Notes: a model not told the origin generated them from the letters alone. A stretch of DNA of 14,237 nucleotides from Bacteroidota bacterium (GCA_023412975.1 JAEZRB010000151.1:1-14237), one strand, 5' to 3'; shown: positions 6,339 through 14,237, numbered from the stretch's first letter. Made by a program: numbers and translations.

Positions 6339-7685
6339 GTGGAAAGAGAAAAAATAGCCGCCGGCCAGATTATCCATGATCTTCTTCCGCAGAAATTTGG
6401 AAGGAGAGGTAAGATATGGACATGGACTCTTATCGCTATCTGTTTGATCGGCGCGGTAGCGTATTACCGCCAGCTTAAATACGGCCTTGTTGTAACCAGC
6501 ATGAGAGACTACGTTTCCTGGGGTATCTATATTTCCAACTTTGTGTTTTTCGTCGCGATCAGCCTTGTTGGATCGCTGATCACGGCCATATTCCGGCTCA
6601 CCAATGTGAAATGGGCAACGCCACTTACAAGGATCGCTGAGATCATAGCTATATCAGCGATCGTATTCGCATCGCTGATTATAATAGTAGATATGGGCCG
6701 GCCGGAAAGAATGCTATACCTGTTTATTCATGGCCGTATCCAGTCGCCAATCATGTGGGATGTGATAGTGATCACAACATATTTCTGTATCAGTTTACTT
6801 TTATTATACCTCCCCTTGTTGCCCGATCTGAGAATATTACTCAAATTCAAGGAAAAGACAAGCAAAGCCCTGCATAAATTATACAGGTTCCAGGGCTCCT
6901 TTTGGAAAGGCACTGCAGAACAGTTTAGAATTAATGACCGTGCCATTTATATTCTTTGTATCGCGATAATACCGGTTGCGCTGAGTATTCACACCGTGAC
7001 TTCCTGGTTGTTTGCTACAACTTATAGGGCTGGTTGGGATAGTACCAACTTCGGCGCCTATTTCGTTTCAGGAGCATTCCTGGTTGGATCAGGCGCTGTT
7101 GTAGTGGCCATGTATATTTTCCGGAGGAACTACGGGCTTGAGAAATATATTACCAACGTGCATTTCGAAAAGATGGGCAAGATCGTAGTAATGCTTTGTC
7201 TTTTGTACCTGTATTTTAATATCAACGAATATATGGTGCCGGCATTCAAAATGAAAAAGGCCGAAGAAGCACATTTGTCAGGATTGTTCACAGGAAGTTA
7301 TTCAATTATGTTTTGGTTTGCCATCGTGATTGGTATGGTTATCCCGATTATCATGCTCCTGTTTAAGAAAGGAAGACGGCCGTTGCCAATGTTCATCGCA
7401 GGGGTCATGATCGTAATAGGTGCCTGGTTTAAGCGATACCTGATCGTGACACCAACATTGCTTCATCCGTTTTTGCCTATGCAGGAAGTACCCGCCGAGT
7501 ACCAGCAATATTTTCCCAGTTGGGAAGAATGGGCAATTGCGATGGGGTCACTGGCAGGGATGCTGCTGGTCATTACTTTTTTCGTGAGGATCTACCCCAT
7601 CATTCCCATCCAGGAAATGATAGACGAACAGTACATTCCCGAGCAGGATACCGAAACTAAGATTGTACACCATCCTGTTATCTGA
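6339..7685 (+). CDS. nrfD: NrfD/PsrC-family quinone-interacting membrane subunit
   Basis: The 448-residue product is an integral membrane protein with about ten helices, near residues 27-44, 62-84, 97-118, 138-160, 203-224, 239-259, 281-299, 320-341, 350-371 and 397-417. Family hallmarks are SWGIYISNF in the second helix, IVDMGRPERML at the end of the third (with D118), and SIHTVTSWLFA in the fifth (H218). NrfD/PsrC proteins bind quinone near the periplasmic face and pair with a four-cluster Fe-S subunit. The start is GTG at 6339, 12 nt after the Fe-S gene; the first ATG falls after the first helix. Pairing with the upstream gene is near certain, but direction (quinol oxidation or quinone reduction) cannot be read from the sequence. 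The symbol denotes the family, not proven nitrite-reductase function. Confidence 0.93.
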   Translation: MEREKIAAGQIIHDLLPQKFGRRGKIWTWTLIAICLIGAVAYYRQLKYGLVVTSMRDYVSWGIYISNFVFFVAISLVGSLITAIFRLTNVKWATPLTRIAEIIAISAIVFASLIIIVDMGRPERMLYLFIHGRIQSPIMWDVIVITTYFCISLLLLYLPLLPDLRILLKFKEKTSKALHKLYRFQGSFWKGTAEQFRINDRAIYILCIAIIPVALSIHTVTSWLFATTYRAGWDSTNFGAYFVSGAFLVGSGAVVVAMYIFRRNYGLEKYITNVHFEKMGKIVVMLCLLYLYFNINEYMVPAFKMKKAEEAHLSGLFTGSYSIMFWFAIVIGMVIPIIMLLFKKGRRPLPMFIAGVMIVIGAWFKRYLIVTPTLLHPFLPMQEVPAEYQQYFPSWEEWAIAMGSLAGMLLVITFFVRIYPIIPIQEMIDEQYIPEQDTETKIVHHPVI

Positions 7686-7724
7686 TAACTATCACAGGCG
7701 AGTAGCATGTAAAAAAGCCAATCA

Positions 7725-8642
7725 ATGAAAAAGAGAAATCACATAATACTTTTTTTGATAGCACCGTTCATCCTTGTATTTACAAGTGACCGGGCTGCCG
7801 GCCAGGAAGACCCGGTCGAAGCGAAAGAGATTGTAAGGCTGCGATATTTCAACGACAACAACAAAGTCCAGTATCTTTTGCTGGAAAGCCAGTTAAAGAC
7901 AGGTTCGAAAGTGGAGCCGGTCGCTGGCAAGTCTTTCCACATTTACCTTGACAGTACCAGTGATGACAACCTTGTGAGTGAATTAAAGACAGATAATACA
8001 GGCAAAGCCAAAACTTTCCTTCCAACTTCACTTAAAACCGCATGGGAGCAGAGTTCCATACATAAATTCATAGCCGTAGTGCCCGGAAAGGATGAGACCA
8101 TTGAATTGGATATTACAAAAGCAAGGATCCAGGTTGATACCTTGTTTGAAGATGGCGTAAGAAGTGTAACAGTAAATGTTCAGAAATATGAAAATGGGGA
8201 ATGGCTGCCGGCTAATGAAGTTGAAATGAGGATTGGCGTCAACCGCCTTGGCGGCGGAATCCTGTCTATCAATGATGAAGCAAGTTTTACCACAGATTCA
8301 ACGGGGATAATTACAACGGAGTATAACCGGATGGATCTTCCCGGCGACCAGGCAGGAAATATTACATTAATTGCAAAAGTTGATGACAATGATTTGTATG
8401 GTAATCTGAAAGTTGAAAAGACTGTTCCCTGGGGGGAGAAAGTTAAAGCAGATGAAAGCTTCTTTGGAAAAAGGGCACTCTGGTCGACCCGTTTCAAAAC
8501 GCCAATCTGGCTGTTAACAATGGCGGGCTCAGTCGTTATCGGCGTTTGGGCAACTATTGGTTTCCTGGTCTGGCAGATTGTTAGGATTAAGCGCCTGGGT
8601 TCCGCAAATACTTCAGATAAATCTAAAGGCATAAATTCTTGA
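7725..8642 (+). CDS. Periplasmic two-repeat Ig-like protein with C-terminal membrane anchor
   Basis: I do not recognise a named family. The 305-residue protein has a signal peptide (residues ~1-26, cleavage near AAG/Q), a long beta-rich region and one TM helix (~260-285, TPIWLLTMAGSVVIGVW) with a basic cytoplasmic tail. The beta region seems to hold two Ig-like units, ~34-137 and ~145-235. Each has a strand pattern around a TD-x-TG-x-x-x-T turn (TDNTGKAKT at 89-97, TDSTGIITT at 190-198) and closes with a strand before the next unit. It contains no cysteine, so it carries no haem or cluster. It is 39 nt after the NrfD gene in the same direction, so it is probably an accessory subunit or scaffold of that complex. 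Function is otherwise unknown. Confidence 0.8.
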   Translation: MKKRNHIILFLIAPFILVFTSDRAAGQEDPVEAKEIVRLRYFNDNNKVQYLLLESQLKTGSKVEPVAGKSFHIYLDSTSDDNLVSELKTDNTGKAKTFLPTSLKTAWEQSSIHKFIAVVPGKDETIELDITKARIQVDTLFEDGVRSVTVNVQKYENGEWLPANEVEMRIGVNRLGGGILSINDEASFTTDSTGIITTEYNRMDLPGDQAGNITLIAKVDDNDLYGNLKVEKTVPWGEKVKADESFFGKRALWSTRFKTPIWLLTMAGSVVIGVWATIGFLVWQIVRIKRLGSANTSDKSKGINS

Positions 8643-8677
8643 TTATTAGCGCGTCCAAAAGTTACGATCATCTCTAA

Positions 8678-8695
8678 TGTCAGTCAATTGTCAGT
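8678..8695. repeat. Direct repeat TGTCAGT upstream of the siderophore receptor
   Basis: TGTCAGT occurs at 8678-8684 and again at 8689-8695, a period of 11 bp or about one helical turn. This is a common layout for tandem regulator half-sites. It lies ~80 nt before the receptor ATG. No Fur-type dyad is visible in the same gap. Confidence 0.3.
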
Positions 8696-8756
8696 TTTCG
8701 TGTTGCGTAAGCTATTTTCCTTTTAGCGTAATTATCTCTACCTGCTTCGTAGTTCC

Positions 8757-8768
8757 TTTGCCTGCAAA
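8757..8768. repeat. Short palindrome just before the siderophore receptor start
   Basis: TTTGC (8757-8761) and GCAAA (8764-8768) form an inverted repeat with a 2-nt centre, six nt before the ATG. TTCCTTTG at 8753-8760 differs by one base from the Bacteroidota -7 box TAnnTTTG, so the palindrome may overlap a promoter element, but the distance to the ATG is short. Confidence 0.25.
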
Positions 8769-8774
8769 TTATAG

Positions 8775-11186
8775 ATGAATATGAGATTTCGGTACCCAGT
8801 GATAGTTTACAGGAAGGTTCTAAGTATAGTAATTGGCATGCTCTTTTTATGTTTTTCAGCGAACGCGCAGGCAGGCAGTATAAAGGGGGTGGTCAGGACC
8901 AGCGACGGTAAGCCTGCGGCCCATGTTTATGTGCAACTAAAAGAAATCAAAAGAGGAACGATCACTGCGGATGATGGGTCCTACCAGCTTGCAAATATTC
9001 CTTCAGGAAAGTATACCATCATCGTTTCATTTGTCGGCCTGCAGACTATTCAAAAGCCGGTATCGGTTAATGCCGAAGCCAGTGAAATGGATTTTGAACT
9101 GGTGGAAAATGAAACCGAATTAGCCGAGATCGTGGTTACTGCCAATCGTTCTGTCAACGAGAAGCCAGCTACTATTGGTAAGCTGCCCATCAAGCCTATG
9201 GATCTTCCCCAGGCTGTGGTGACAATCGGTGAGAATGTGATCCGCAACCAGCAGGCACAACGTCTGAGTGATGTAGTTAAGAATGTGAATGGTGTGTACC
9301 TGGCCACTACAAGAGCCAGCACCCAGGAAAGCTTTTACGCCAGGGGGTACGGGTTTTCATCTACTAATATGTTTAAAAACGGATCTCGGGTCAATTCCGG
9401 TTCAATGCCGGAGATGAGCTCACTGGAAAGTGTTGAAATATTGAAGGGGAGTGCGGCCATACTTTATGGAAATGTAGCACCAGGTGGTGTATTGAATATG
9501 GTTACCAAAAAACCCAAATTTCAAACCGGTGGTGAACTGAGTTTCCGTACCGGTAGTTATGATTTGATCAAACCTGCAGTTGATGTCTATGGCCCCATCA
9601 GTAAGAAAATTGCTTATCGTGTTAATGGTACGTTTGAATCTGCCGACAGCTATCGTGACCAGGTTTTTTCTAACCGCTACTACGTTAATCCATCCCTGCT
9701 ATTCAAGTTAGGTACTCGCACAGAACTCATAGTGGAAGGTGATTATCTCCGTCATAAGTTCACTCCCGATTTTGGGATTGGCTCTCTTGATAATACAAAG
9801 GTTGCAGATGTTCCCAGGTCAAGGTTTATGGGTACCAGCTGGCAATATAATACAACTGACCAGGCTACCGCGTCTGCAACGATCAACCACGAAATAAGTT
9901 CTAACTGGAAGATCAACGGTGTAGTGTCATACCAGCAATACCAGCGTGATTATTTTTCAGTAGAAAGAATTCAGGCTAAAGAAAACGGTGATTGGGCCCG
10001 CCCACTTGGACGTGTTGATACAAAGGAAAATTTCATCACCGGGCAGGTCAATCTTACTGGTAAGTTCAAGACCGGAACTGTTGAACACCTACTGCTTGCT
10101 GGTGTGGATGCTGATCATTATCTCACTGAAACCTACAACTACGATATTCAGGGTAAAATTTATGACACGATCAACCTGCTTGACCCCACGAAATTTACAC
10201 AGCGCAGGGATATTCCTGTAGCTAACAGGCTTACTTATGTTGAAACCCCGGTAAATCGCTTTGGAGGCTATGTACAGGACCTTATCAGCCTGACGCCTAA
10301 ATTGAAACTATTGGCAGGTCTGCGCTGGTCGCTGCAGGAATCACCTTCCGCTACCACCACTTACCTGCAGAAAAATGATTCGATAGCAAAAGGAAAGTCA
10401 AGATCAGATAATGCTTTTTCTCCCCGGGTGGGCCTGGTGTATAAGTTTAAACCCAATGTTTCGTTTTTTGCCAGCTACTCCAATTCGTTTTCGATCAATT
10501 CGGGTCTTGATATTTACAACAATGTATTACCTCCATCCATCATCGACCAGTATGAACTTGGTGTAAAGAATATTTTCCTGGATGGAAAGCTGACCGTAAA
10601 TCTTACAGCTTACAAGATCATCAATAATAACCTGGCACAGACTGCACAATTTGATGCCAATGGTCTTCCAAACAGTAATAGCAGCCTGAAAGAATTGACA
10701 GGGCAGACCACGAGCAACGGTGTGGAACTGGATGTGATGACCAATTTCATAAAGGGACTTTCAGTTATGGCCGGTTATAGTTATAACGATATGACATATA
10801 CGAAAACTCCGGGTACGAAAGGAAGTTATGTAACTGGGGAACGACTTGTGAACAGTCCGGCACATACCGCAAATGCCAGCGCCTGGTACAATTTTTCAAC
10901 GGGCTTGTTGAACGGTTTAAAAGTTGGTGCAGCAGTTTACTATGTTGGAGACAGGTTTGGAGGATGGAATAATACGATCGATCAGGCGCAAAATTATTCG
11001 CGGCTGATGCCCGTTGATGGTTTTACCACGGTAGATCTTTCAGCGGGGTATAGTTATAAGAAATTGTCGTTGTTGGCACGGGTTACAAACCTGGGCAACG
11101 TGTACAATTATTATGTGCATGAAAATTATAGTATCAACCCGATTCCACCCAGGCAGTTTATTGCGACAGTGGCTTACAGGTTTTAG
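8775..11186 (+). CDS. TonB-dependent siderophore receptor with N-terminal CarboxypepD_reg-like domain
   Basis: The 803-residue outer-membrane protein has a signal peptide (to about residue 32, SANAQ). A CarboxypepD_reg-like domain (~35-113: GSIKGVVRTSDGKPAAHVYV...DDGSYQLANIPSGKYTI) is the standard Bacteroidota N-terminal extension. A TonB-box-like EIVVTA follows (118-123), then the plug (~143-247) with SLESVEILKGSAAILYGNVAPGGVLNMVTKKP, typical of the FhuE/FpvA-like ferric-siderophore group. The rest is the 22-strand barrel, ending in FIATVAYRF with a C-terminal Phe. It imports ferric chelates using TonB energy. A second in-frame ATG two codons later would make little difference. The PepSY-TM gene 74 nt downstream fits a siderophore-iron release step. 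The exact ligand cannot be read from sequence. Confidence 0.93.
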   Translation: MNMRFRYPVIVYRKVLSIVIGMLFLCFSANAQAGSIKGVVRTSDGKPAAHVYVQLKEIKRGTITADDGSYQLANIPSGKYTIIVSFVGLQTIQKPVSVNAEASEMDFELVENETELAEIVVTANRSVNEKPATIGKLPIKPMDLPQAVVTIGENVIRNQQAQRLSDVVKNVNGVYLATTRASTQESFYARGYGFSSTNMFKNGSRVNSGSMPEMSSLESVEILKGSAAILYGNVAPGGVLNMVTKKPKFQTGGELSFRTGSYDLIKPAVDVYGPISKKIAYRVNGTFESADSYRDQVFSNRYYVNPSLLFKLGTRTELIVEGDYLRHKFTPDFGIGSLDNTKVADVPRSRFMGTSWQYNTTDQATASATINHEISSNWKINGVVSYQQYQRDYFSVERIQAKENGDWARPLGRVDTKENFITGQVNLTGKFKTGTVEHLLLAGVDADHYLTETYNYDIQGKIYDTINLLDPTKFTQRRDIPVANRLTYVETPVNRFGGYVQDLISLTPKLKLLAGLRWSLQESPSATTTYLQKNDSIAKGKSRSDNAFSPRVGLVYKFKPNVSFFASYSNSFSINSGLDIYNNVLPPSIIDQYELGVKNIFLDGKLTVNLTAYKIINNNLAQTAQFDANGLPNSNSSLKELTGQTTSNGVELDVMTNFIKGLSVMAGYSYNDMTYTKTPGTKGSYVTGERLVNSPAHTANASAWYNFSTGLLNGLKVGAAVYYVGDRFGGWNNTIDQAQNYSRLMPVDGFTTVDLSAGYSYKKLSLLARVTNLGNVYNYYVHENYSINPIPPRQFIATVAYRF

Positions 11187-11210
11187 TTTATTATAAAAAG
11201 ACACCATTCA

Positions 11211-11235
11211 AAGGGACACGAACGTGATCCCTTTT
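11211..11235 (+). terminator. Hairpin between the receptor and PepSY genes, possible attenuating terminator
   Basis: AAGGGA-CAC (11211-11219) pairs with GTG-A-TCCCTT (11224-11233), with one bulged A and a 4-nt loop, then TTTT to 11235. The T-tract is short, so it may only attenuate read-through into the PepSY gene, which starts 26 nt later. Confidence 0.5.
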
Positions 11236-11260
11236 GGCATAAAAGTACAATCAGGGAAAA

Positions 11261-12529
11261 ATGGCAAGAATACCGCAAGAGAAAACAAGGTGGCAGAAAG
11301 TAAGAAAGCTATTTAATGATATTCATCTTTGGCTGGGTCTTACCAGCGGTATCATTGTAGTCGCAGTATGTTTTAGCGGAACCGTTTATGTTTTTAATAC
11401 TGAACTCACCGAGCGTGCAGCTCCTCATCTGTACAAAGTAGAGTCTATCGACGGTCAGCAGCGCATACCGGTTGATTCATTGTTGGGCAGAATTGAACAG
11501 GCCTCCGGTGGTACGATCGTAAGTGTCGTCATTCCTGCCGACTTGGAAAGGACCTACCAGTTTAATGTAAAAAAAGAAGGTGATAACAGTCGGGGTGGTA
11601 TTGGTTTTATGGTGAATCCTTACACCGGCGAGCTAACGGGTACTACAAAAGAAAAAAATGGTACCAAAGAATTCATGAGTACCATGTTCAGCCTGCATCG
11701 TTGGTTACTTCTTGATAAAGTTGAGGAGCCTATTATCAAAGGGATGACCAACCGCGAACTGGGTAGTGCCATCACGGGTTGGGCGACGATATTGTTTACC
11801 CTTGGATGCATTACCGGGCTGGTGATCTGGATACCACAAAAAACCAGGAACTGGAGACAGGGTTTAAAGATAAAATGGCGGGCTGGATGGAAAAGGATCA
11901 ACCATGACCTTCATAACTCACTTGCATTTTATGCTCTTTTCTTTTTACTCTTGATGGGTCTGACCGGACCGCAATGGTCATTCGACTGGTATAGGACGGG
12001 GTTGCAAAAAACCCTGGGTACCTATAAAGCAAAGGATGCACCCAAAGAAAAGCCGCTGCGATCAACATTGCCCATACCAGGAATTTCAGCTGAAAGACTT
12101 TCAATCGCCGGTTATGTCAACCAGGCTGATAAGGTGTTGACCTATCCCGGTAATTATACTGTAACCTTGCCGGGAGATTCCACAGCGATAGCAGTCGTTA
12201 GTAAAACTAAACTTGGTTTTTTTGCGCCGGCCGCTGCTGACAGGTTAAGCATTGATCAATATAATGGCCAGGTGTTAAAAGCTGATATTTATAAGGACAA
12301 GCCGTTTAATGAAAGAATTGCGGGTTCGATCAAAGCCATTCATGTTGGTAATGTTTATGGAACTTTTACAAAGCTTATATATTTTCTTGCCTGCCTGATC
12401 GCGACAAGCCTGCCCATAACCGGTACCATGATCTGGATAAATAAATTAAAAAAGAAGCGGAGGAAGAAAGTTGTTCCGGGTAAGGAACACACCGTGTTCA
12501 AAGAATCCACAACTCAGGTTACCGCTTAA
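11261..12529 (+). CDS. PepSY-associated TM domain protein, probable siderophore-iron reductase component
   Basis: The 422-residue inner-membrane protein matches the PepSY_TM family. Helices lie near residues 26-46, 170-190, 219-236 and 370-393, with a large periplasmic loop between the first two containing the PepSY-like unit (GGIGFMVNPYTGELTG, 112-127). Conserved histidines sit at the membrane edges: H22 in DIHLWLGL, H146 in LHRWLL, H215 and H218 in NHDLHNS, and H361 in IHVGNVYG; in relatives such positions are proposed haem ligands for transmembrane electron transfer. Homologues often sit beside TonB siderophore receptors and are implicated in reductive iron release. That placement is repeated here, directly after the siderophore receptor. 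The C-terminus is a basic cytoplasmic tail. The start at 11261 gives a normal N-terminus. Confidence 0.9.
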   Translation: MARIPQEKTRWQKVRKLFNDIHLWLGLTSGIIVVAVCFSGTVYVFNTELTERAAPHLYKVESIDGQQRIPVDSLLGRIEQASGGTIVSVVIPADLERTYQFNVKKEGDNSRGGIGFMVNPYTGELTGTTKEKNGTKEFMSTMFSLHRWLLLDKVEEPIIKGMTNRELGSAITGWATILFTLGCITGLVIWIPQKTRNWRQGLKIKWRAGWKRINHDLHNSLAFYALFFLLLMGLTGPQWSFDWYRTGLQKTLGTYKAKDAPKEKPLRSTLPIPGISAERLSIAGYVNQADKVLTYPGNYTVTLPGDSTAIAVVSKTKLGFFAPAAADRLSIDQYNGQVLKADIYKDKPFNERIAGSIKAIHVGNVYGTFTKLIYFLACLIATSLPITGTMIWINKLKKKRRKKVVPGKEHTVFKESTTQVTA

Positions 12530-12554
12530 TATTTTATCTGTAATGAGATTGTCT

Positions 12555-12578
12555 ACAGGCCTTATCAGGCCTGTTTTT
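12555..12578 (+). terminator. Rho-independent terminator after the PepSY gene
   Basis: A perfect 8-bp stem, ACAGGCCT (12555-12562) with AGGCCTGT (12567-12574) and loop TATC, is followed by TTTTT to 12578. It ends the siderophore receptor/PepSY unit. Confidence 0.92.
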
Positions 12579-12712
12579 GTCATGAGAAAGTCAGTTTTCT
12601 TATTGCGAAAGCCGTTTTCCCGATACAGCAATATTTTCTACAATTCTTCGGCGGATATTTGCGCCGGTGCAACAAAATCACGGGTGCAACCGATGAAACT
12701 TCAGCACCACGA

Positions 12713-12743
12713 TTGTCTTACCGTCCTCACATGAGTAACGTTG
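12713..12743 (+). promoter_or_regulatory. Weak candidate promoter for the second TonB receptor
   Basis: TTG (12713-12715) and TAACGTTG (12736-12743) are 20 nt apart and approximate the Bacteroidota -33/-7 pair with one mismatch in the -7 box; the ATG follows 35 nt later. The rest of the 12579-12778 gap shows no riboswitch, Fur-type dyad or small gene that I can support. Confidence 0.3.
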
Positions 12744-12778
12744 GTCTGGATTTATTCAAAGACACATTTTAAAGTTTT

Positions 12779-14237
12779 ATGAGAAAATTTTACGCAGCAG
12801 CAGTTTCGCTGCTCATTGCATATTCGGGATTCTCGCAGGAGGATACACTGGTGAAAGAAATCGCCGGTGTAATTGTAACCGGCCAATATAAGCCACAGAC
12901 AGCGAAGAACTCTGTTTACCAGGTTCGCACCATTTCCCGAGACAGGATTGAAAAACAGGGCGCAGCCAAACTGCAGGATGTTTTGAACAATGAATTGAAC
13001 ATTCGTTTTTCCCAGGATCTCGCTACAGGTGGTTCCGATATTACGATGATGGGTTTGAAAGGCCAGAATGTTAAGATCCTGGTGGATGGTTTGCCCATGG
13101 TTGGACGCCAGGGTGCATCCAATGAAATCAACATCAACCAGATCGACATCAACAGTATTGAGCGTATTGAAATCGTTGAGGGGCCGATGTCGGTAGTATA
13201 TGGAGCAGACGCACTGGCTGGAGTTATCAATATAATCACCCGTAAGGCGTCGGCTAATAAAGTTTCCGTTTCTGTCCGCCTGCACGAGGAGACTATCGGC
13301 AGTGAATATGGCATCAAACAGGGTATTCATAATCCTTACGCTTCCGTAAGTTTTCGTCATAATAATTGGGAGATAGGAGGGGGACTAGGTTATAATTATT
13401 TTGGAGGGTGGAAGGATACTGCAACCGGTCGGGAACTGGTTTGGCATAAGAAGGATCAGATTCTTGGCAATGGTTTTATTGGTTATAGCAAAGGAAAGTT
13501 TAGCATCCGTTATCGTTTCGATGGCCTGGATGAGATCATCACCAATCCTGGTAACTTTTTATACCCCCAACAACATACCGGCGATGTGTTGGCTGTTGAC
13601 CAGGAATATCTTTCGCAGAGAGCTATGCATCAATTGCAAAGCTCTTATTTTGTAAACAACCGGGTTAATATCCAACTGCAATCCTCCTATAGCGATTATA
13701 GTCGACAGGTCTTTTCTACAACCGTCAGTAAAAATACAGGTGATGTTCGCTTAAACACCGCCCCGGGCGCACAGGCCGTGATCGATTTCACTGGTTTTAC
13801 CGCAAGGGGTACCGTGTTATATAAACTCTCCGATATTGTTTCTTTTCAACCAGGGATTGACATCAATATTGACAAGGGTGAAGGCGAGAGGCTAAAGGAA
13901 GGAGAGAATAGCATTTCTGACTACGCTTTTTTTCTAACCTCCGAGATCACGCCCAGTAAGAAAATAAATATCCGCCCTGGTATCAGGGTTATTGAGAATT
14001 CTGTATATAACGCACCACCGGTTATTCCCTCAATAAATACAAAATTTGCATTGACCAGCAACCTGGACCTGCGACTGGCATATGCCATGGGTTTCCGATC
14101 GCCATCTCTCCGGGAACTCTATTTTAATTTCTTTGATGCCAATCACCAACTTTTAGGCAACCCGGACCTGAAAGCGGAAACATCCAACAGTTTTACAGGA
14201 TCGTTGAACTGGGAAAAGATAAGTCCCAAACAGGTAG
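12779..14237 (+). CDS. TonB-dependent receptor, N-terminal part (runs off the window)
   Basis: The frame from ATG 12779 stays open to the last base (486 complete codons). It begins with a signal peptide (~1-19, cleavage at GFS/Q) and a TonB-box-like IAGVIVTG. The plug includes DITMMGLKGQNVKILVDG and IERIEIVEGPMSVVYGADALAGVINIITRK, the signature of CirA/BtuB/HmuR-like receptors rather than the FhuE-like group of the receptor at 8775. Barrel strands follow, including RSPSLRELYFNFFDANHQLLGNPDLKAE near the right edge, a motif region seen in haem, cobalamin and colicin-type receptors. Unlike its neighbour it lacks the N-terminal CarboxypepD_reg-like domain. The ligand is undetermined; genes beyond the window (for example a haemophore or ABC transporter) would help decide. 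A strong terminator upstream makes it a separate unit. Confidence 0.93.
   Translation, partial: MRKFYAAAVSLLIAYSGFSQEDTLVKEIAGVIVTGQYKPQTAKNSVYQVRTISRDRIEKQGAAKLQDVLNNELNIRFSQDLATGGSDITMMGLKGQNVKILVDGLPMVGRQGASNEININQIDINSIERIEIVEGPMSVVYGADALAGVINIITRKASANKVSVSVRLHEETIGSEYGIKQGIHNPYASVSFRHNNWEIGGGLGYNYFGGWKDTATGRELVWHKKDQILGNGFIGYSKGKFSIRYRFDGLDEIITNPGNFLYPQQHTGDVLAVDQEYLSQRAMHQLQSSYFVNNRVNIQLQSSYSDYSRQVFSTTVSKNTGDVRLNTAPGAQAVIDFTGFTARGTVLYKLSDIVSFQPGIDINIDKGEGERLKEGENSISDYAFFLTSEITPSKKINIRPGIRVIENSVYNAPPVIPSINTKFALTSNLDLRLAYAMGFRSPSLRELYFNFFDANHQLLGNPDLKAETSNSFTGSLNWEKISPKQV

Noticed and set aside
5394..7685. Mo-enzyme operon (DMSO, polysulfide or tetrathionate reductase)
   Set aside because: The Fe-S and NrfD partners match such operons, but no molybdopterin catalytic gene lies on either side in the window, so a specific reductase name is unsupported.
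8180..8671. Antisense open frame (163 codons) opposite the Ig-like protein
   Set aside because: It is a mirror of the + strand gene, which has signal peptide, repeats and TM anchor and fits the operon; the antisense product resembles nothing known.
8643..8774. Fur box upstream of the siderophore receptor
   Set aside because: Only short A/T-rich words such as AATTATC are seen; there is no 19-bp dyad resembling the Fur consensus.
12471..12734. Possible small + strand gene overlapping the end of the PepSY gene
   Set aside because: It starts inside the PepSY gene in another frame and spans the strong terminator at 12555-12578. The product lacks a coherent signal or domain.
12579..12778. Riboswitch (cobalamin-like) before the second TonB receptor
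   Set aside because: A repeated GGTGCAAC word (about 12665 and 12693) drew attention, but the conserved B12-box and a regulated terminator are not visible.
12752..13360. Long antisense open frame (202 codons) opposite the second TonB receptor
   Set aside because: The + strand frame over the same bases has an unmistakable signal peptide and TonB plug motifs. The antisense product has no recognisable domain.

Overview
This window looks like a chromosomal segment of a Bacteroidota bacterium, plausibly a Chitinophagaceae-type soil or freshwater aerobe. That is inferred from family content: DUF4920, DUF5777, YceI lipoproteins, a TonB receptor with an N-terminal CarboxypepD_reg-like domain, a TAnnTTTG-type promoter element, scarce Shine-Dalgarno sites and moderate G+C. 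All twelve recognisable protein-coding genes lie on the + strand. The first and last are cut by the window ends. I see no tRNA, rRNA, CRISPR array or insertion sequence.

Region 1 (1-1464): the C-terminal end of a di-haem cytochrome c peroxidase (MauG/CcpA family), a secreted DUF4920 protein closed by a strong intrinsic terminator, and an unassigned integral membrane protein with about five helices.

Region 2 (1608-4431): a tight cluster of a YceI-domain lipoprotein, a small lipoprotein with a CX4CH haem-type motif and a DUF5777 outer-membrane beta-barrel, followed by an unrecognised lipoprotein with a probable TTG start. A barrel with a haem lipoprotein and a YceI lipoprotein is reminiscent of an outer-membrane redox conduit, but this is a hypothesis.

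Region 3 (4559-8642): a periplasmic monohaem cytochrome c with its own terminator. It is followed by a compact set: a 79-residue Tat-like single-span protein, a Tat-lipoprotein four-cluster Fe-S subunit, a ten-helix NrfD/PsrC quinone-site subunit, and a periplasmic protein with two Ig-like repeats and a C-terminal membrane anchor. No molybdopterin catalytic subunit is present, so the set most resembles an NrfCD/ActBC-like quinol-periplasm electron-transfer module. Two details stand out. The small protein shares a motif with the N-terminal part of the Fe-S subunit, and cysteine motif I of the Fe-S subunit has Leu in place of its second Cys.

Region 4 (8775-14237): iron-type uptake. It holds a TonB-dependent siderophore receptor, a PepSY-TM inner-membrane protein of the kind associated with ferric-siderophore reduction, a strong terminator, and a second TonB-dependent receptor that runs off the end.

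The overall theme is envelope electron transfer (three c-type haem proteins, one Fe-S protein, a quinone subunit) beside the iron acquisition such a system needs. Functional links between the regions are inferred from gene order only.
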